11,721 bases of DNA, taken from contig DAOVYS010000057.1 in assembly GCA_030635485.1 (NCBI GenBank), positions 1-11,721 on the forward strand, given 5' to 3'. The DNA comes from Pseudomonadota bacterium (GTDB taxonomy: Bacteria; Desulfobacterota; Desulfobulbia; Desulfobulbales; DAOVYS01). Numbering within the stretch: the stretch's first letter is position 1; each line of letters opens with the position of its first letter. This document shows, piece after piece, positions 1 to 7,435 of this stretch. Below the pieces are notes generated by a model. That model was not told where the DNA came from and made no database searches. It saw nothing but the letters and a program-made list of their open reading frames with translations. The translations under genes were made by a program, and so were the position numbers.

Positions 1-101
1 AATTATTTCTACAGGTAATATTATCAAGCTTTATGCACAAACCCAGGTCCACTACTGATCAGCACGGGAGTTTTGAAGTGGTTCGCTTACGGGCTTCCCT
101 G

Positions 102-158
102 GTGGACGTTAGTAGACATTTTTGTAGACGATTTATCCGAAATAGATAGGGTGTAGAC
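102..158 (+). repeat. GTAGAC tandem repeats, possible integrase arm-type sites
   Basis: GTGGAC at 102-107 is followed by GTAGAC at 112-117, 124-129 and 153-158. The first three start 10 and 12 bp apart, about one helical turn, and all lie in the same orientation. Short direct repeats at helical spacing, 100-200 bp from a tRNA-derived crossover site, are typical of arm-type binding sites of tyrosine integrases. The repeats are seen directly; the integrase role is inferred from position. Confidence 0.45.
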
Positions 159-193
159 GAAATAAGCACCCCTCAAACGAGATAGCTTATTTC
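159..193. repeat. Inverted repeat, 9-bp arms
   Basis: GAAATAAGC (159-167) and GCTTATTTC (185-193) are perfect reverse complements separated by 17 bp. The left arm abuts the last GTAGAC repeat. No T-tract follows on either strand, so it does not look like an intrinsic terminator. It could be a protein-binding site within the attachment region, for example for an excisionase or a regulator. Confidence 0.4.
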
Positions 194-258
194 CGGAACT
201 CGTTAAAATCAAACAAAATAAATAAGTTGTGATAGCCAAGAGTTTTTTGGTTCTCCTC

Positions 259-303
259 CTTGGGAGCAGGAGGTCGGAGGTTCAAATCCTATCGCCCCGA
301 CCA
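259..303 (+). other. Attachment site: duplicated 3' half of tRNA-Pro(TGG)
   Basis: The sequence reads as the 3' half of a tRNA-Pro: anticodon loop CTTGGGA (259-265, anticodon TGG at 261-263), 3' anticodon strand GCAGG, variable loop, T-loop TTCAAAT (281-287), acceptor strand and CCA at 301-303. There is no matching 5' half. The bases at 254-258 do not pair with GCAGG, and no D-arm or 5' acceptor strand lies upstream. The T-stem also has a G277/A291 mismatch, suggesting drift without selection. Tyrosine integrases commonly recombine in tRNA genes and leave the 3' part duplicated at the far end of the element, and the anticodon loop is one known crossover sublocation. I read this as an attR-type remnant; the exact left limit cannot be set without the intact tRNA. 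Confidence 0.7.
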
Positions 304-2559
304 TCAATTATATATTTCAAGATTTGTAAGTTCTTCAGTGACATTGTAGTTGTATCTTGGATATTCATAAATAGACATTCTGGCCTCGGTTTCACCGATG
401 GAGTATCCGTATAGAGTCTCATATTCTGAGATTTTTTCTCCCATTTCTTCCAGCTGGTTTAAATACTCGCTTATTGATTTTGATTCTATGATGACCACCT
501 TTCCCATTTTGTGGATAATCGGGCTGTGAGCCCTTGTGGCATCGTGGTCGAATTCCAGGACGCGTCTGCCGTATCGTGTAATTCCAATGACCCTGAATGT
601 AAGACTTTTACCTACACCAGGGAGGTTGAGAACATTACGGTCTGTTGCTATGAACGGGATGTCGGCTTTCCTTTTAAGGTCGGCGATATTATCCACAATC
701 TTCTTGGGTTCAAGGGAGAGGTTTTTGATCGTTTTGTTTAATTTTTCGGGAATACGGCCGATGACCTTTTCTTCCAGCTGCTCCTGCACGGCCCTGGCGT
801 TAGTGGCAAAGTTGTTGTAATTTTCCATGTACCCTTTGACAGTGAAGGTGTAATAGGGGAGTACGCCTACTTTGCTTAAGACATGCCTCAATTTTGCGGT
901 ATGCCCACGCCTTGATGAGGCTGCTGTAAGGACATGCTGGTTTGTCACGGTCCATCCGGCATTGATGAGCTTTTGTAAAGCCGCCTCTGATTCAGGTGTT
1001 ACTTCCATTGGTGATTCAAAATGCGTCTGAATTATGAACTGCTTGATTCCGATTTTGGATGCCTTTGCCTCAAAATCAGCAAGGATGCCGGTAAGATTAT
1101 CCGTGATCCTCTGGGGGAGATACTGCGGCAGGCGTGTGCCAAGCCTGACCCGTACAATTTCAGCGTATTTTTCCCCCTCTTTTCTCTTTTTGTTTGCCTT
1201 TATTTTTTGTCCGGCCATCTTGTAAATCGCATCAAGGAGCTTTTCCAGGGACGTGTCCGAACTCATCAGTGCGTCTCCGCCTGTAATTAAAACGTCTCTC
1301 AGCTGGGAATCTTTTTCAAAATATTCCATCAGCCTTGTGAGTTTTTCAGGCCATGTTTCAACGGGTTTAAGTTTGTCCAGGTTGAAGTTTAAGATGCCGC
1401 TCTGAAAATTGTACATCCTTTGACATGACGCACAGAGTCCTCCGCATGCGCGTCCCATTGTGTCCGGAATCAGGATGGCCACGTCAGGGTAGCGTCTGTG
1501 TACGTTGTGGTGCGAGGGGAGCAGCCAGCCGGCAGCATTGGGTTTGCCGGGTTCCACAATATCTTCTTTCTCCCATGCGACAATGTGGCCGAATTCATTA
1601 ATCAGCTGTCTGCTGTAGATTACGTAGTGCCTTATGGCAAGGTCGGCGCCTATGGCAAAATAGGGCACCCTGACATGGAGAAGTGAGAGGTAGTATGGGT
1701 TGACAAAGAATGGTATGCCGGCCTTTTCAGCGCTGTAAAGGAGTTTCATTGTGTCCGGATCAAGGGAATGTCCGAGTAATTCATTTAACAGGTCAGGCGA
1801 GCGTACGGCGAATTTTAAATGAAACGAACTCTCTTTCCACCATTCAAGCGCTGCAAGAAATTTCTGTTCCTGTGACATTTGTGAAGTGAATCTGTATTTT
1901 GCATCACTGATTTCATTTCTGTCGATTTTGCTTATTATAATGTTTAAGATCCTGTCTCTGTTTTCCTCCCTGAGTTTTATGATGCGAGGATCAAGACCTG
2001 AGGGATACCTGTTCATCCACTGCTCAACACGTTTCCTGGAAGGGAGTCTTTTTTTATGTTTCCCTGTAAACTGTCTGAAGAGCTGGATCATATCCTCGAA
2101 GAAGTAGGGTTTTGCCCCGCCTGTCCCATAGGTAACGGCCAGCCAGACGAGTTTTATGGGGTTGCTTAAGGCTATTTCACCTCTTAGGTTGAGGTCGTTG
2201 AACGTCCTGCCCGCATTATCAATATAGTCCAGAAGTCTGATGGCCGCGTAATCACGCCATTTCAATGCCTTGAATGTCTTATGTCCGGAATGTTCCCCCT
2301 TGTAATATTTTAAGGCGGCCGGTCTTTTTTCAACCCATTCCATGATCCGGTTTTTTACACCCACAAGCGCTTCTGTTTCGTTTTTTGCGTTTCGCATTAT
2401 CTCTTCAAGCTGCGGGTTTTCAGTAAGGAGCTGTTTCAGCAGCTTGTGAGAGCGGGTGGTTATGGCTATTTTGTCAAGGTCTATGCCTTTCAGGTTAATA
2501 TCCTCCCATCTTCTTCGTTTGTTTGATTTGATTTTTTTCAAGGTTTTATCCCTTTTCAT
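304..2559 (-). CDS. KamA-family radical SAM aminomutase, glutamate 2,3-aminomutase-like
   Basis: This 751-residue protein belongs to the lysine 2,3-aminomutase (KamA) family, which moves an amino group from C2 to C3 using SAM, a [4Fe-4S] cluster and PLP. A novel N-terminal region of about 330 residues precedes HRRYPD (354-359), then the cluster motif CGGLCASC with Cys372, Cys376 and Cys379 (CX3CX2C). After these come the SAM-binding ITGGDAL (425-431), RLGTRLPQYLPQRIT (472-486), THFESP (512-517) and LPGVGK, whose Lys651 matches the PLP lysine. KamA enzymes are usually about 400-450 residues, so this one is much longer. At the positions of the two Asp residues that hold the lysine side chain in KamA (Asp293, Asp330) I align Lys575 and Asn645. 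That pair is the one described for glutamate 2,3-aminomutase, so the product may be beta-glutamate, an osmolyte. It overlaps the upstream gene by 14 bp, implying coupling. Its stop lies directly next to the tRNA-Pro fragment. The family call is firm; the substrate is inference. Confidence 0.85.
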   Translation of the reverse strand: MKRDKTLKKIKSNKRRRWEDINLKGIDLDKIAITTRSHKLLKQLLTENPQLEEIMRNAKNETEALVGVKNRIMEWVEKRPAALKYYKGEHSGHKTFKALKWRDYAAIRLLDYIDNAGRTFNDLNLRGEIALSNPIKLVWLAVTYGTGGAKPYFFEDMIQLFRQFTGKHKKRLPSRKRVEQWMNRYPSGLDPRIIKLREENRDRILNIIISKIDRNEISDAKYRFTSQMSQEQKFLAALEWWKESSFHLKFAVRSPDLLNELLGHSLDPDTMKLLYSAEKAGIPFFVNPYYLSLLHVRVPYFAIGADLAIRHYVIYSRQLINEFGHIVAWEKEDIVEPGKPNAAGWLLPSHHNVHRRYPDVAILIPDTMGRACGGLCASCQRMYNFQSGILNFNLDKLKPVETWPEKLTRLMEYFEKDSQLRDVLITGGDALMSSDTSLEKLLDAIYKMAGQKIKANKKRKEGEKYAEIVRVRLGTRLPQYLPQRITDNLTGILADFEAKASKIGIKQFIIQTHFESPMEVTPESEAALQKLINAGWTVTNQHVLTAASSRRGHTAKLRHVLSKVGVLPYYTFTVKGYMENYNNFATNARAVQEQLEEKVIGRIPEKLNKTIKNLSLEPKKIVDNIADLKRKADIPFIATDRNVLNLPGVGKSLTFRVIGITRYGRRVLEFDHDATRAHSPIIHKMGKVVIIESKSISEYLNQLEEMGEKISEYETLYGYSIGETEARMSIYEYPRYNYNVTEELTNLEIYN

Positions 2560-3637
2560 CAGTCCATTTCCCGGTTGTTACGTAAGTATTGTAGTCTGAG
2601 ATATATATTTCAGAAAAGGCGAGAAATGCGGTTACTATGAGAGGGCCGAAGATTATTCCCAGAAAGCCGAACATGCTCAATCCTCCGAGTATTGAGAGAA
2701 AAACCAGAAGCGTATGCATCTTGACCTGTTTGCCGACTATCTTTGGCTTTAAGATATATTCAATGGAAAATGAGATGAATACGTAGAGAACGAGAAGCCC
2801 AAGGGCCTTTATCACAAATCCCTTGAGTAGAAGAATGATGGCCGCAGGCATTAAGACCAGCCCGATCCCAAAGATCGGTAGAAAGGCCAGGATTCCCATA
2901 ACCCCTCCCCAGAGCACAGGCGATCCAAGATCGAGAACAGCAAAGATGATGCCCCCGATAACACCCTGAATCAGACCGCATATGCCGTTTCCGATCATGA
3001 CCGCACCTGCTATCTCCTCGAATTTTCGAATTAGTTGACGTTCCTGCTCGTCGGGCAGAGGCGAGAGTCTCAGGAGATAATTGAGCAGCTGTTCGTGATC
3101 TGTAAGAAGAAAGAAGATGATCAGAATCATGAGGAAAAAGTTGAACATGAAGCCCATGGCGTTCGCTGCCCATGAACTGGCCTGATTATATATGAACGGG
3201 CCTATCATCTTGGCAAGGTCGACCAAAGGTTGGGTAAGCTCGTCCGAGTTTAATGTTATTCCGTATCCTGTGAGATAATCCCTGGCTCTTTCAAGCACGG
3301 TACTGTCGTGAATAGTCTCTTTCACTTTTAGGGTCAAGTTGGCAACATTGCTTGCGCTGAAATAGGTGAGCGCCTCCTGCGACAATGCGCCTATGAAAAA
3401 CATGAGAGGGACAAAGACCAGGAGCACGATCAGGGTGCAGGTGGTAAGGGAAGAAAATGAGGGGGAAAATTTTTTATGAAAAAATGAATATACCGGTTTG
3501 AAGATGCCTGTGAGCAGAAACGAGAGGACAAGGATTGAAAAGAAAGGCCACAGGAGTCTGGCCATCAATAGTGCTGAAATGAGAAAAAGTATCAGGAAAT
3601 ACCTGAAAATAAGAGGTGTCGGTGGGGTTTTTTTCAA
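2546..3637 (-). CDS. AI-2E/UPF0118 (PerM) family membrane protein
   Basis: This 363-residue integral membrane protein has the hydrophobic pattern of the AI-2E transporter family. Membrane segments lie near residues 11-46 (two closely spaced spans) and 66-85, followed by a soluble stretch at about 90-150. Further segments are near 157-178 and 210-236, and several more run to about 345. The family's C-terminal signature is visible as LKPKIVGKQVKMH (296-308) followed by FGFLGIIFGPLI (323-334). Members have been linked to autoinducer-2 export and, in some halophiles, to Na+/H+ antiport, so the substrate here is unknown. The start is TTG at 3637: no ATG or GTG lies upstream before the in-frame stop, and the first internal ATG (residue 25) would cut into the first membrane span. 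No clear Shine-Dalgarno is present. It is the first gene of a leftward operon with the aminomutase. Confidence 0.85.
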   Translation of the reverse strand: MKKTPPTPLIFRYFLILFLISALLMARLLWPFFSILVLSFLLTGIFKPVYSFFHKKFSPSFSSLTTCTLIVLLVFVPLMFFIGALSQEALTYFSASNVANLTLKVKETIHDSTVLERARDYLTGYGITLNSDELTQPLVDLAKMIGPFIYNQASSWAANAMGFMFNFFLMILIIFFLLTDHEQLLNYLLRLSPLPDEQERQLIRKFEEIAGAVMIGNGICGLIQGVIGGIIFAVLDLGSPVLWGGVMGILAFLPIFGIGLVLMPAAIILLLKGFVIKALGLLVLYVFISFSIEYILKPKIVGKQVKMHTLLVFLSILGGLSMFGFLGIIFGPLIVTAFLAFSEIYISDYNTYVTTGKWTDEKG

Positions 3638-3709
3638 TGTTCTGTAGCCGTTTACCAGGGGTGCAAATTTATGGAATTATCGTCAAGGGCACGATTTTTT
3701 ATAAAAAAC

Positions 3710-3738
3710 ATTGTAGAAAATATACGTAAAAAAGGCAA
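3710..3738 (-). promoter_or_regulatory. Sigma-70-like promoter for the leftward operon
   Basis: Reading leftward, TTGCCT (3738-3733) and TACAAT (3715-3710) are separated by 17 bp, matching four and five of six consensus bases. Transcription would begin near 3703, about 65 nt before the TTG start of the AI-2E family gene. The flanking DNA is AT-rich. This is prediction by consensus only. Confidence 0.45.
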
Positions 3739-3791
3739 ATATCTATTTTAGAAGAAATTTTTCTTTTTTGTAAATGCATCAAATTAAGTTG

Positions 3792-3819
3792 TTGAAGCGT
3801 GGAGGATTTCGGATATACT
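3792..3819 (+). promoter_or_regulatory. Sigma-70-like promoter for ilvE
   Basis: TTGAAG (3792-3797) and TATACT (3814-3819) are separated by 16 bp. Transcription would start near 3826, giving a leader of about 80 nt. I see no leader peptide rich in branched-chain codons and no T-box or terminator-antiterminator pair in that leader, so attenuation control is not apparent. Confidence 0.5.
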
Positions 3820-3904
3820 GTCGCTTTTTACTTGGGAATAAGTTTTGCAGATCATATAAGGCAGGTTCGTCGACCGGAATAAGGGCGGGTCAGGAGACAG
3901 AGTA

Positions 3905-4975
3905 ATGGATATCAGGCTGGAAAGAATCGCTGAGAGTGAACTTAAGCCCAAACCGGATGAGAGTAAACTGGGTTTTGGAAAATTCATGTCAGACTACATG
4001 TTTGTCATGAAATATGACGAATCAAAGGGGTGGAATGATCCTGTGATCAGGAAATACGAGGATTTCTCACTGGATCCTGCAGCCATGGTACTACATTACG
4101 GCCAGGCCATTTTTGAGGGACTTAAGGCATACCGCGGAAAGGACGGCCGAATTTTTCTGTTTAGACCGACCGATAATCTCAATCGTATGAACATTTCGGC
4201 GGAGCGGATGTGTATGGCCCGGATCCCGACTGATGTTGTCTTAGACGCAATGAAGCAGTTGGTTGAAGTTGATCAGGAGTGGGTGCCCAGGGTGAATGGG
4301 TCCTCTCTCTACATCCGGCCTGCCTTGATCGCCACTGAGGCAGGTCTGGGCGTGCGGCCGGCTGCCGAGTATCTCTTTTTCATAATAACCGGTCCGGTGG
4401 GAGCCTATTATTCGGAAGGTTTTAATCCCACAAGGATATACGTTGAGGACAAATATGTCCGGGCGGTTCCAGGCGGTGTGGGACATGTCAAGACCGCGGG
4501 CAATTACGCGGCAAGCATCATGGCCGCCGTGGAGGCCCATAAGCTCGGTTATACCCAGGTCTTGTGGTTGGATGCGATTAAGCGAAAAAATATTGAAGAG
4601 GTTGGGACTTCAAACATATTTTTTGTCATAGGAGATGATCTTATCACTCCGGAACTGTCCGGCAGCATTCTTCCCGGAATTACAAGAGATTCCGTAATCC
4701 AGCTGGCCAGGGACTGGGGAATCAGAGTCACGGAAAGGACGATATCCATTGATGAGGTCTTGAGTGCCAATGAAGACGGCTCATTAAAAGAGGTTTTCGG
4801 TACCGGGACCGCTGCCGTGATCTCACCGGTGGGCGCCCTTCATTACAAGGGTGAGACCTGTACAATTGGAGGGGGCAAGACAGGTGAGCTATCTCAGCGG
4901 CTGTTTGATGAGCTTCAGGCAATTCAATACGGGTTTCAGGAAGATCCGCATAACTGGGTCGTGAAAACAACCTGA
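3905..4975 (+). CDS. ilvE: Branched-chain amino acid aminotransferase
   Basis: This 356-residue fold-type IV PLP enzyme interconverts leucine, isoleucine and valine with their 2-oxo acids, using glutamate/2-oxoglutarate; it is cytosolic. The sequence is of the long, eukaryote-like BCAT type. It has HYGQAIFEGLKAYR (64-77), the PLP lysine Lys196 in GHVKTAGNYAAS, Glu232 in EEVGTSNIFF for the PLP ring nitrogen, GSILPGITRDSV (253-264) and the phosphate-binding GTGTAAVISP (299-308). Length and motifs are normal. The ATG follows AGGAG (3892-3896) by 8 nt, a good site. The gene stands alone between divergent and unrelated genes, with its own promoter, and has no ilv/leu neighbours. No clear terminator follows. 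D-amino-acid aminotransferase or ADC lyase, the other members of this fold, are unlikely given these motifs. Confidence 0.95.
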   Translation: MDIRLERIAESELKPKPDESKLGFGKFMSDYMFVMKYDESKGWNDPVIRKYEDFSLDPAAMVLHYGQAIFEGLKAYRGKDGRIFLFRPTDNLNRMNISAERMCMARIPTDVVLDAMKQLVEVDQEWVPRVNGSSLYIRPALIATEAGLGVRPAAEYLFFIITGPVGAYYSEGFNPTRIYVEDKYVRAVPGGVGHVKTAGNYAASIMAAVEAHKLGYTQVLWLDAIKRKNIEEVGTSNIFFVIGDDLITPELSGSILPGITRDSVIQLARDWGIRVTERTISIDEVLSANEDGSLKEVFGTGTAAVISPVGALHYKGETCTIGGGKTGELSQRLFDELQAIQYGFQEDPHNWVVKTT

Positions 4976-5090
4976 TTGTAAATGGTTACAGGGGTAAGGG
5001 AATAGCCGTTGTTTGTTGTCTTGCCCTCGTCGGCTGGTTATACTTGATTTCGTGTTCTGGTGTTTGAAGCGAATTTTTTTTTGTAGTCAC

Positions 5091-5119
5091 TTGATTTTTC
5101 AATGGTCTGTCACTATATT
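5091..5119 (+). promoter_or_regulatory. Sigma-70-like promoter candidate for groESL
   Basis: TTGATT (5091-5096) and TATATT (5114-5119) are spaced by 17 bp, four and five of six consensus matches. The implied leader is long, about 200 nt, leaving room for post-transcriptional control or a second promoter nearer groES. Confidence 0.45.
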
Positions 5120-5255
5120 TTCGGCCATTACGGCGGATAGCTTGAGGAATAAAGGGTAAACGCTTACATACCGAGGGTCCCCGTAAGTTCGGACTCCTGG
5201 TGAACGGTTATAATAAAGGCTGACCTGCCGTTTTATTAGGATGTCTGCGGGAAAA

Positions 5256-5271
5256 ATACCATGGTTGGTAT
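5256..5271. repeat. Small inverted repeat in the groES leader
   Basis: ATACCA (5256-5261) and TGGTAT (5266-5271) are perfect reverse complements around a 4-bp centre, about 55 bp before the groES start. It could be an operator half-site pair or a small RNA hairpin; nothing in the sequence decides between these. Confidence 0.3.
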
Positions 5272-5325
5272 AAGATTGATTTGTTTGTTTCATAGAGAAA
5301 AACATTAATTTATATGGAGGCTTAT

Positions 5326-5613
5326 ATGAAAATTCGTCCACTGAATGACCGGATTCTGGTCAAAAGACTGGAGGAAGAGGAAAAGACAAAAGGCGGCATC
5401 ATCATTCCTGACAGCGCAAAGGAAAAGCCGGCTGAAGGTGAAATCGTAGCAGTCGGCAACGGCAAATTGAACGACAAGAACGAGCGTGTTCCCCTTGATG
5501 TAAAGGTGGGCGACCGTGTGCTGTTCAGCAAGTACGGCGGAACCGATGTGAAGCTGGATGGTGAGGACTTTCTTATCATGCGCGAGGATGATATTCTCGG
5601 TATTTTAGAATAA
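5326..5613 (+). CDS. groES: Co-chaperonin GroES
   Basis: This 95-residue protein is the heptameric lid that closes the GroEL folding chamber in the cytosol. The sequence is typical: KIRPLNDRILVKRLEEEEK at the N-terminus, and a mobile loop around residues 17-32 containing KTKGGIIIPDSAKEKP, whose hydrophobic GGIII tripeptide region docks onto GroEL. It then has GEIVAVGNGK, VGDRVLFSKYGGTDVKLDG and the C-terminal DDILGILE. I chose ATG 5326 because GGAGG (5316-5320) lies 5 nt upstream; the in-frame ATG at 5314 overlaps that ribosome binding site and would add four non-conserved residues. It is followed by groEL after 144 bp, the standard bicistronic order. Confidence 0.97.
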   Translation: MKIRPLNDRILVKRLEEEEKTKGGIIIPDSAKEKPAEGEIVAVGNGKLNDKNERVPLDVKVGDRVLFSKYGGTDVKLDGEDFLIMREDDILGILE

Positions 5614-5640
5614 AAATTGTGCTGTAGACCTTAATGATTT

Positions 5641-5710
5641 TTCGGGAGAGGTTATACCTTACTTCTCCGGCCGAATGGATGATTTAAAACCGGATATCCG
5701 GTTTCGGTCC
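5641..5710 (+). promoter_or_regulatory. Structured groES-groEL spacer with competing hairpins
   Basis: The spacer contains a perfect 18-bp palindrome, AAACCGGATATCCGGTTT (5687-5704). CCGAA at 5671-5675 can pair either with TTCGG at 5641-5645 or with TTCGG at 5703-5707; GGAGA (5645-5649) can also pair with TCTCC (5664-5668). These pairings exclude each other. No T-tract follows, so it is unlikely to be a full terminator. It could set the groES:groEL ratio through RNA processing or stability, or the palindrome could be a DNA operator. The structure is seen; the role is inference. Confidence 0.4.
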
Positions 5711-5757
5711 AATTTAAAATATTTTAAGGACAACCAGTGAAAGGAGATTAGAGAATT

Positions 5758-7410
5758 ATGGCAGCAAAAGAATTAAAATACGGAGGCAAGGCTCGGGAGG
5801 CTATTCTGAACGGGGTTAATGACCTGGCCAATGCCGTTAAGGTGACCCTCGGCCCGAAAGGCCGCAATGTATTATTGGAAAAATCTTTTGGCGCACCCAC
5901 CATGACAAAAGACGGTGTAACCGTTGCCAAGGAGATTGAAGTAAAGTGCAAGTTTGAGAATATGGGCGCGCAGATGGTCAAGGAAGTCGCCTCCAAGACA
6001 AGTGATGTGGCTGGTGACGGCACCACGACCGCCACGATTCTTGCGCAGGAGATCTTTGTCCAAGGCTCAAAGCTGGTGGCTGCCGGACACAATCCCATGG
6101 ATATTAAGCGCGGGATTGATGCATGCGTAAAAGCAGTAGTTAAAAAATTAAATGAGATTTCAAAGCCCACCAAGGAACAGAAAGAGATTGCTCAGGTCGG
6201 CACGATTTCCGCTAATAACGACCCCACCATTGGAAATATCATTGCAGAGGCAATGGACAAGGTAGGTAAGGAAGGCGTGATCACGGTAGAAGAGGCCAAA
6301 AGCATGGATACTACCCTGGACGTTGTCGAGGGTATGCAGTTTGACCGTGGTTATCTTTCTCCCTATTTTGTGACTGATGCCGAGAAGATGGAAGTCAATA
6401 TTGAGGATCCATATATCCTGATCAATGAAAAAAAGATCAGCACCATGAAAGACCTGCTGCCCATTCTTGAGCAGGTTGCAAAGATGGGCAGGCCGCTTTT
6501 CATTATTGCAGAGGATATTGACGGTGAGGCGCTTGCCACGCTGGTGGTCAACAAGCTGCGCGGCACCCTTAATGTGGCTGCTGTAAAGGCCCCGGGTTTC
6601 GGCGACAGAAGGAAGGCAATGCTTGAAGATATCGCGACTCTTACCGGCGGCCAGATGATCACCGAAGATCTCGGCATCAAGCTTGAGAATGTGACTGTAA
6701 ACGATCTTGGAACGGCAAAGAGGATCGTGGTTGACAAGGATAACACAACGATTGTGGACGGAGCCGGTGATAAGGAAAAACTCTCTGCCCGCGTCAAGCA
6801 GATCCGTACTCAGATCGACGACACCACCTCGGATTATGACAGGGAAAAACTTCAGGAGCGTTTGGCCAAGCTGATCGGCGGCGTTGCAGTAATCAATGTC
6901 GGCGCGGCAACCGAGATTGAGATGAAAGAGAAAAAGGCCAGAGTGGAAGATGCATTAAACGCTACCCGTGCTGCAGTGGAAGAGGGGATTCTCCCTGGTG
7001 GCGGCGTGGCCTATCTTCGTTGCCTTGATGCGCTTGAGGCCGTTGAACTTTCCGGTGAGCAGGCTCTTGGAAAGCGTGTAATTGCCCGTGCCCTTGAAGA
7101 GCCTGTGCGCCAGATTGCAAACAATGCCGGCCTTGAGGGTTCGGTGATTGTTGAAAAAGTCAAGAATCTGGACGGCCCGAACGGTTTTAATGCCGAGACC
7201 GAGGAATTTGAAGACCTGATCGCAGCCGGCGTCATCGATCCCGTTAAGGTAACCCGTTTTGCATTGCAGAACGCGGCAAGCGTCTCCGGCCTGCTTTTGA
7301 CAACGGAGTGCATGATCGCAGAGATGCCTGAAGATGATAAGGGTGGTGGTATGCCTGGAATGCCTCCTGGCGGCATGGGCGGCATGGGTGGTATGGGCGG
7401 CATGATGTAG
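5758..7410 (+). CDS. groEL: Chaperonin GroEL (Hsp60)
   Basis: This 550-residue group I chaperonin forms the double-ring ATP-driven folding chamber with GroES in the cytosol. Key features sit at canonical positions: the nucleotide-binding LGPKGRNV (31-38), Asp52 in TKDGVTVAKEI, the ATPase loop GDGTTTA with Asp87, VVEGMQFDRGYLSPYF, and EKKARVEDALNATRAAVEEG, followed by GGG. The C-terminal tail is a GGM repeat (GGMGGMGGMGGMM), as in most bacterial GroEL. Length is normal (about 545-550). AAGGAG (5741-5746) lies 11 nt before the ATG. The gene ends in tandem stops, TAG TAA (7408-7413), and is followed 25 bp later by a strong terminator that closes the groESL operon. Confidence 0.98.
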   Translation: MAAKELKYGGKAREAILNGVNDLANAVKVTLGPKGRNVLLEKSFGAPTMTKDGVTVAKEIEVKCKFENMGAQMVKEVASKTSDVAGDGTTTATILAQEIFVQGSKLVAAGHNPMDIKRGIDACVKAVVKKLNEISKPTKEQKEIAQVGTISANNDPTIGNIIAEAMDKVGKEGVITVEEAKSMDTTLDVVEGMQFDRGYLSPYFVTDAEKMEVNIEDPYILINEKKISTMKDLLPILEQVAKMGRPLFIIAEDIDGEALATLVVNKLRGTLNVAAVKAPGFGDRRKAMLEDIATLTGGQMITEDLGIKLENVTVNDLGTAKRIVVDKDNTTIVDGAGDKEKLSARVKQIRTQIDDTTSDYDREKLQERLAKLIGGVAVINVGAATEIEMKEKKARVEDALNATRAAVEEGILPGGGVAYLRCLDALEAVELSGEQALGKRVIARALEEPVRQIANNAGLEGSVIVEKVKNLDGPNGFNAETEEFEDLIAAGVIDPVKVTRFALQNAASVSGLLLTTECMIAEMPEDDKGGGMPGMPPGGMGGMGGMGGMM

Positions 7411-7435
7411 TAAGTCTGTTTCGACCTGACCCATG

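Larger units (their letters stand above)
1..258. other. Gene-free terminal segment of an integrated element
   Basis: I see no convincing coding sequence here. One frame is open from the window edge to about 149 but has no recognisable protein character. The segment ends at a 3' tRNA-Pro fragment (259-303) and carries tandem hexamer repeats and an inverted repeat. This is the layout expected of the integrase-binding end of a tRNA-targeted genomic island or prophage. By the usual geometry (intact tRNA, element, duplicated tRNA 3' end, host DNA), the element body and its integrase should lie left of position 1. This assignment is inference, because neither the integrase nor the intact tRNA-Pro is in view. 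Confidence 0.5.
4976..5325. other. Intergenic region upstream of groES, no gene
   Basis: About 350 bp without a believable coding sequence; the open frame on the minus strand (5099-5341) has no protein-like features and covers the groES start. The region holds a probable promoter (5091-5119), a TATAAT hexamer at 5209-5214 without a good -35 box, and a small inverted repeat (5256-5271). I see no CIRCE element and no convincing sigma-32 promoter. Heat-shock control of groESL is therefore not explained by the usual signals. No strong terminator for ilvE is visible. Confidence 0.6.

Noticed and set aside
3..149. Open frame at the left edge as the tail of a gene
   Set aside because: No recognisable protein features, and it runs through the direct repeats; better explained as non-coding element end.
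229..303. A functional tRNA-Pro gene
   Set aside because: Only the 3' half is present. The 5' anticodon strand does not pair, the D-arm and 5' acceptor strand are missing, and the T-stem has a mismatch.
5000..5035. AGCCG/CGGCT inverted pair as an ilvE terminator
   Set aside because: Short arms, a loop of over 20 nt and no T-tract.
5314..5325. Upstream ATG (5314) as the groES start
   Set aside because: It overlaps the GGAGG ribosome binding site of ATG 5326, and the extra four residues are not part of GroES.
5099..5341. 80-residue minus-strand open frame upstream of groES
   Set aside because: It lies antisense to the groES leader and start, with no conserved features.
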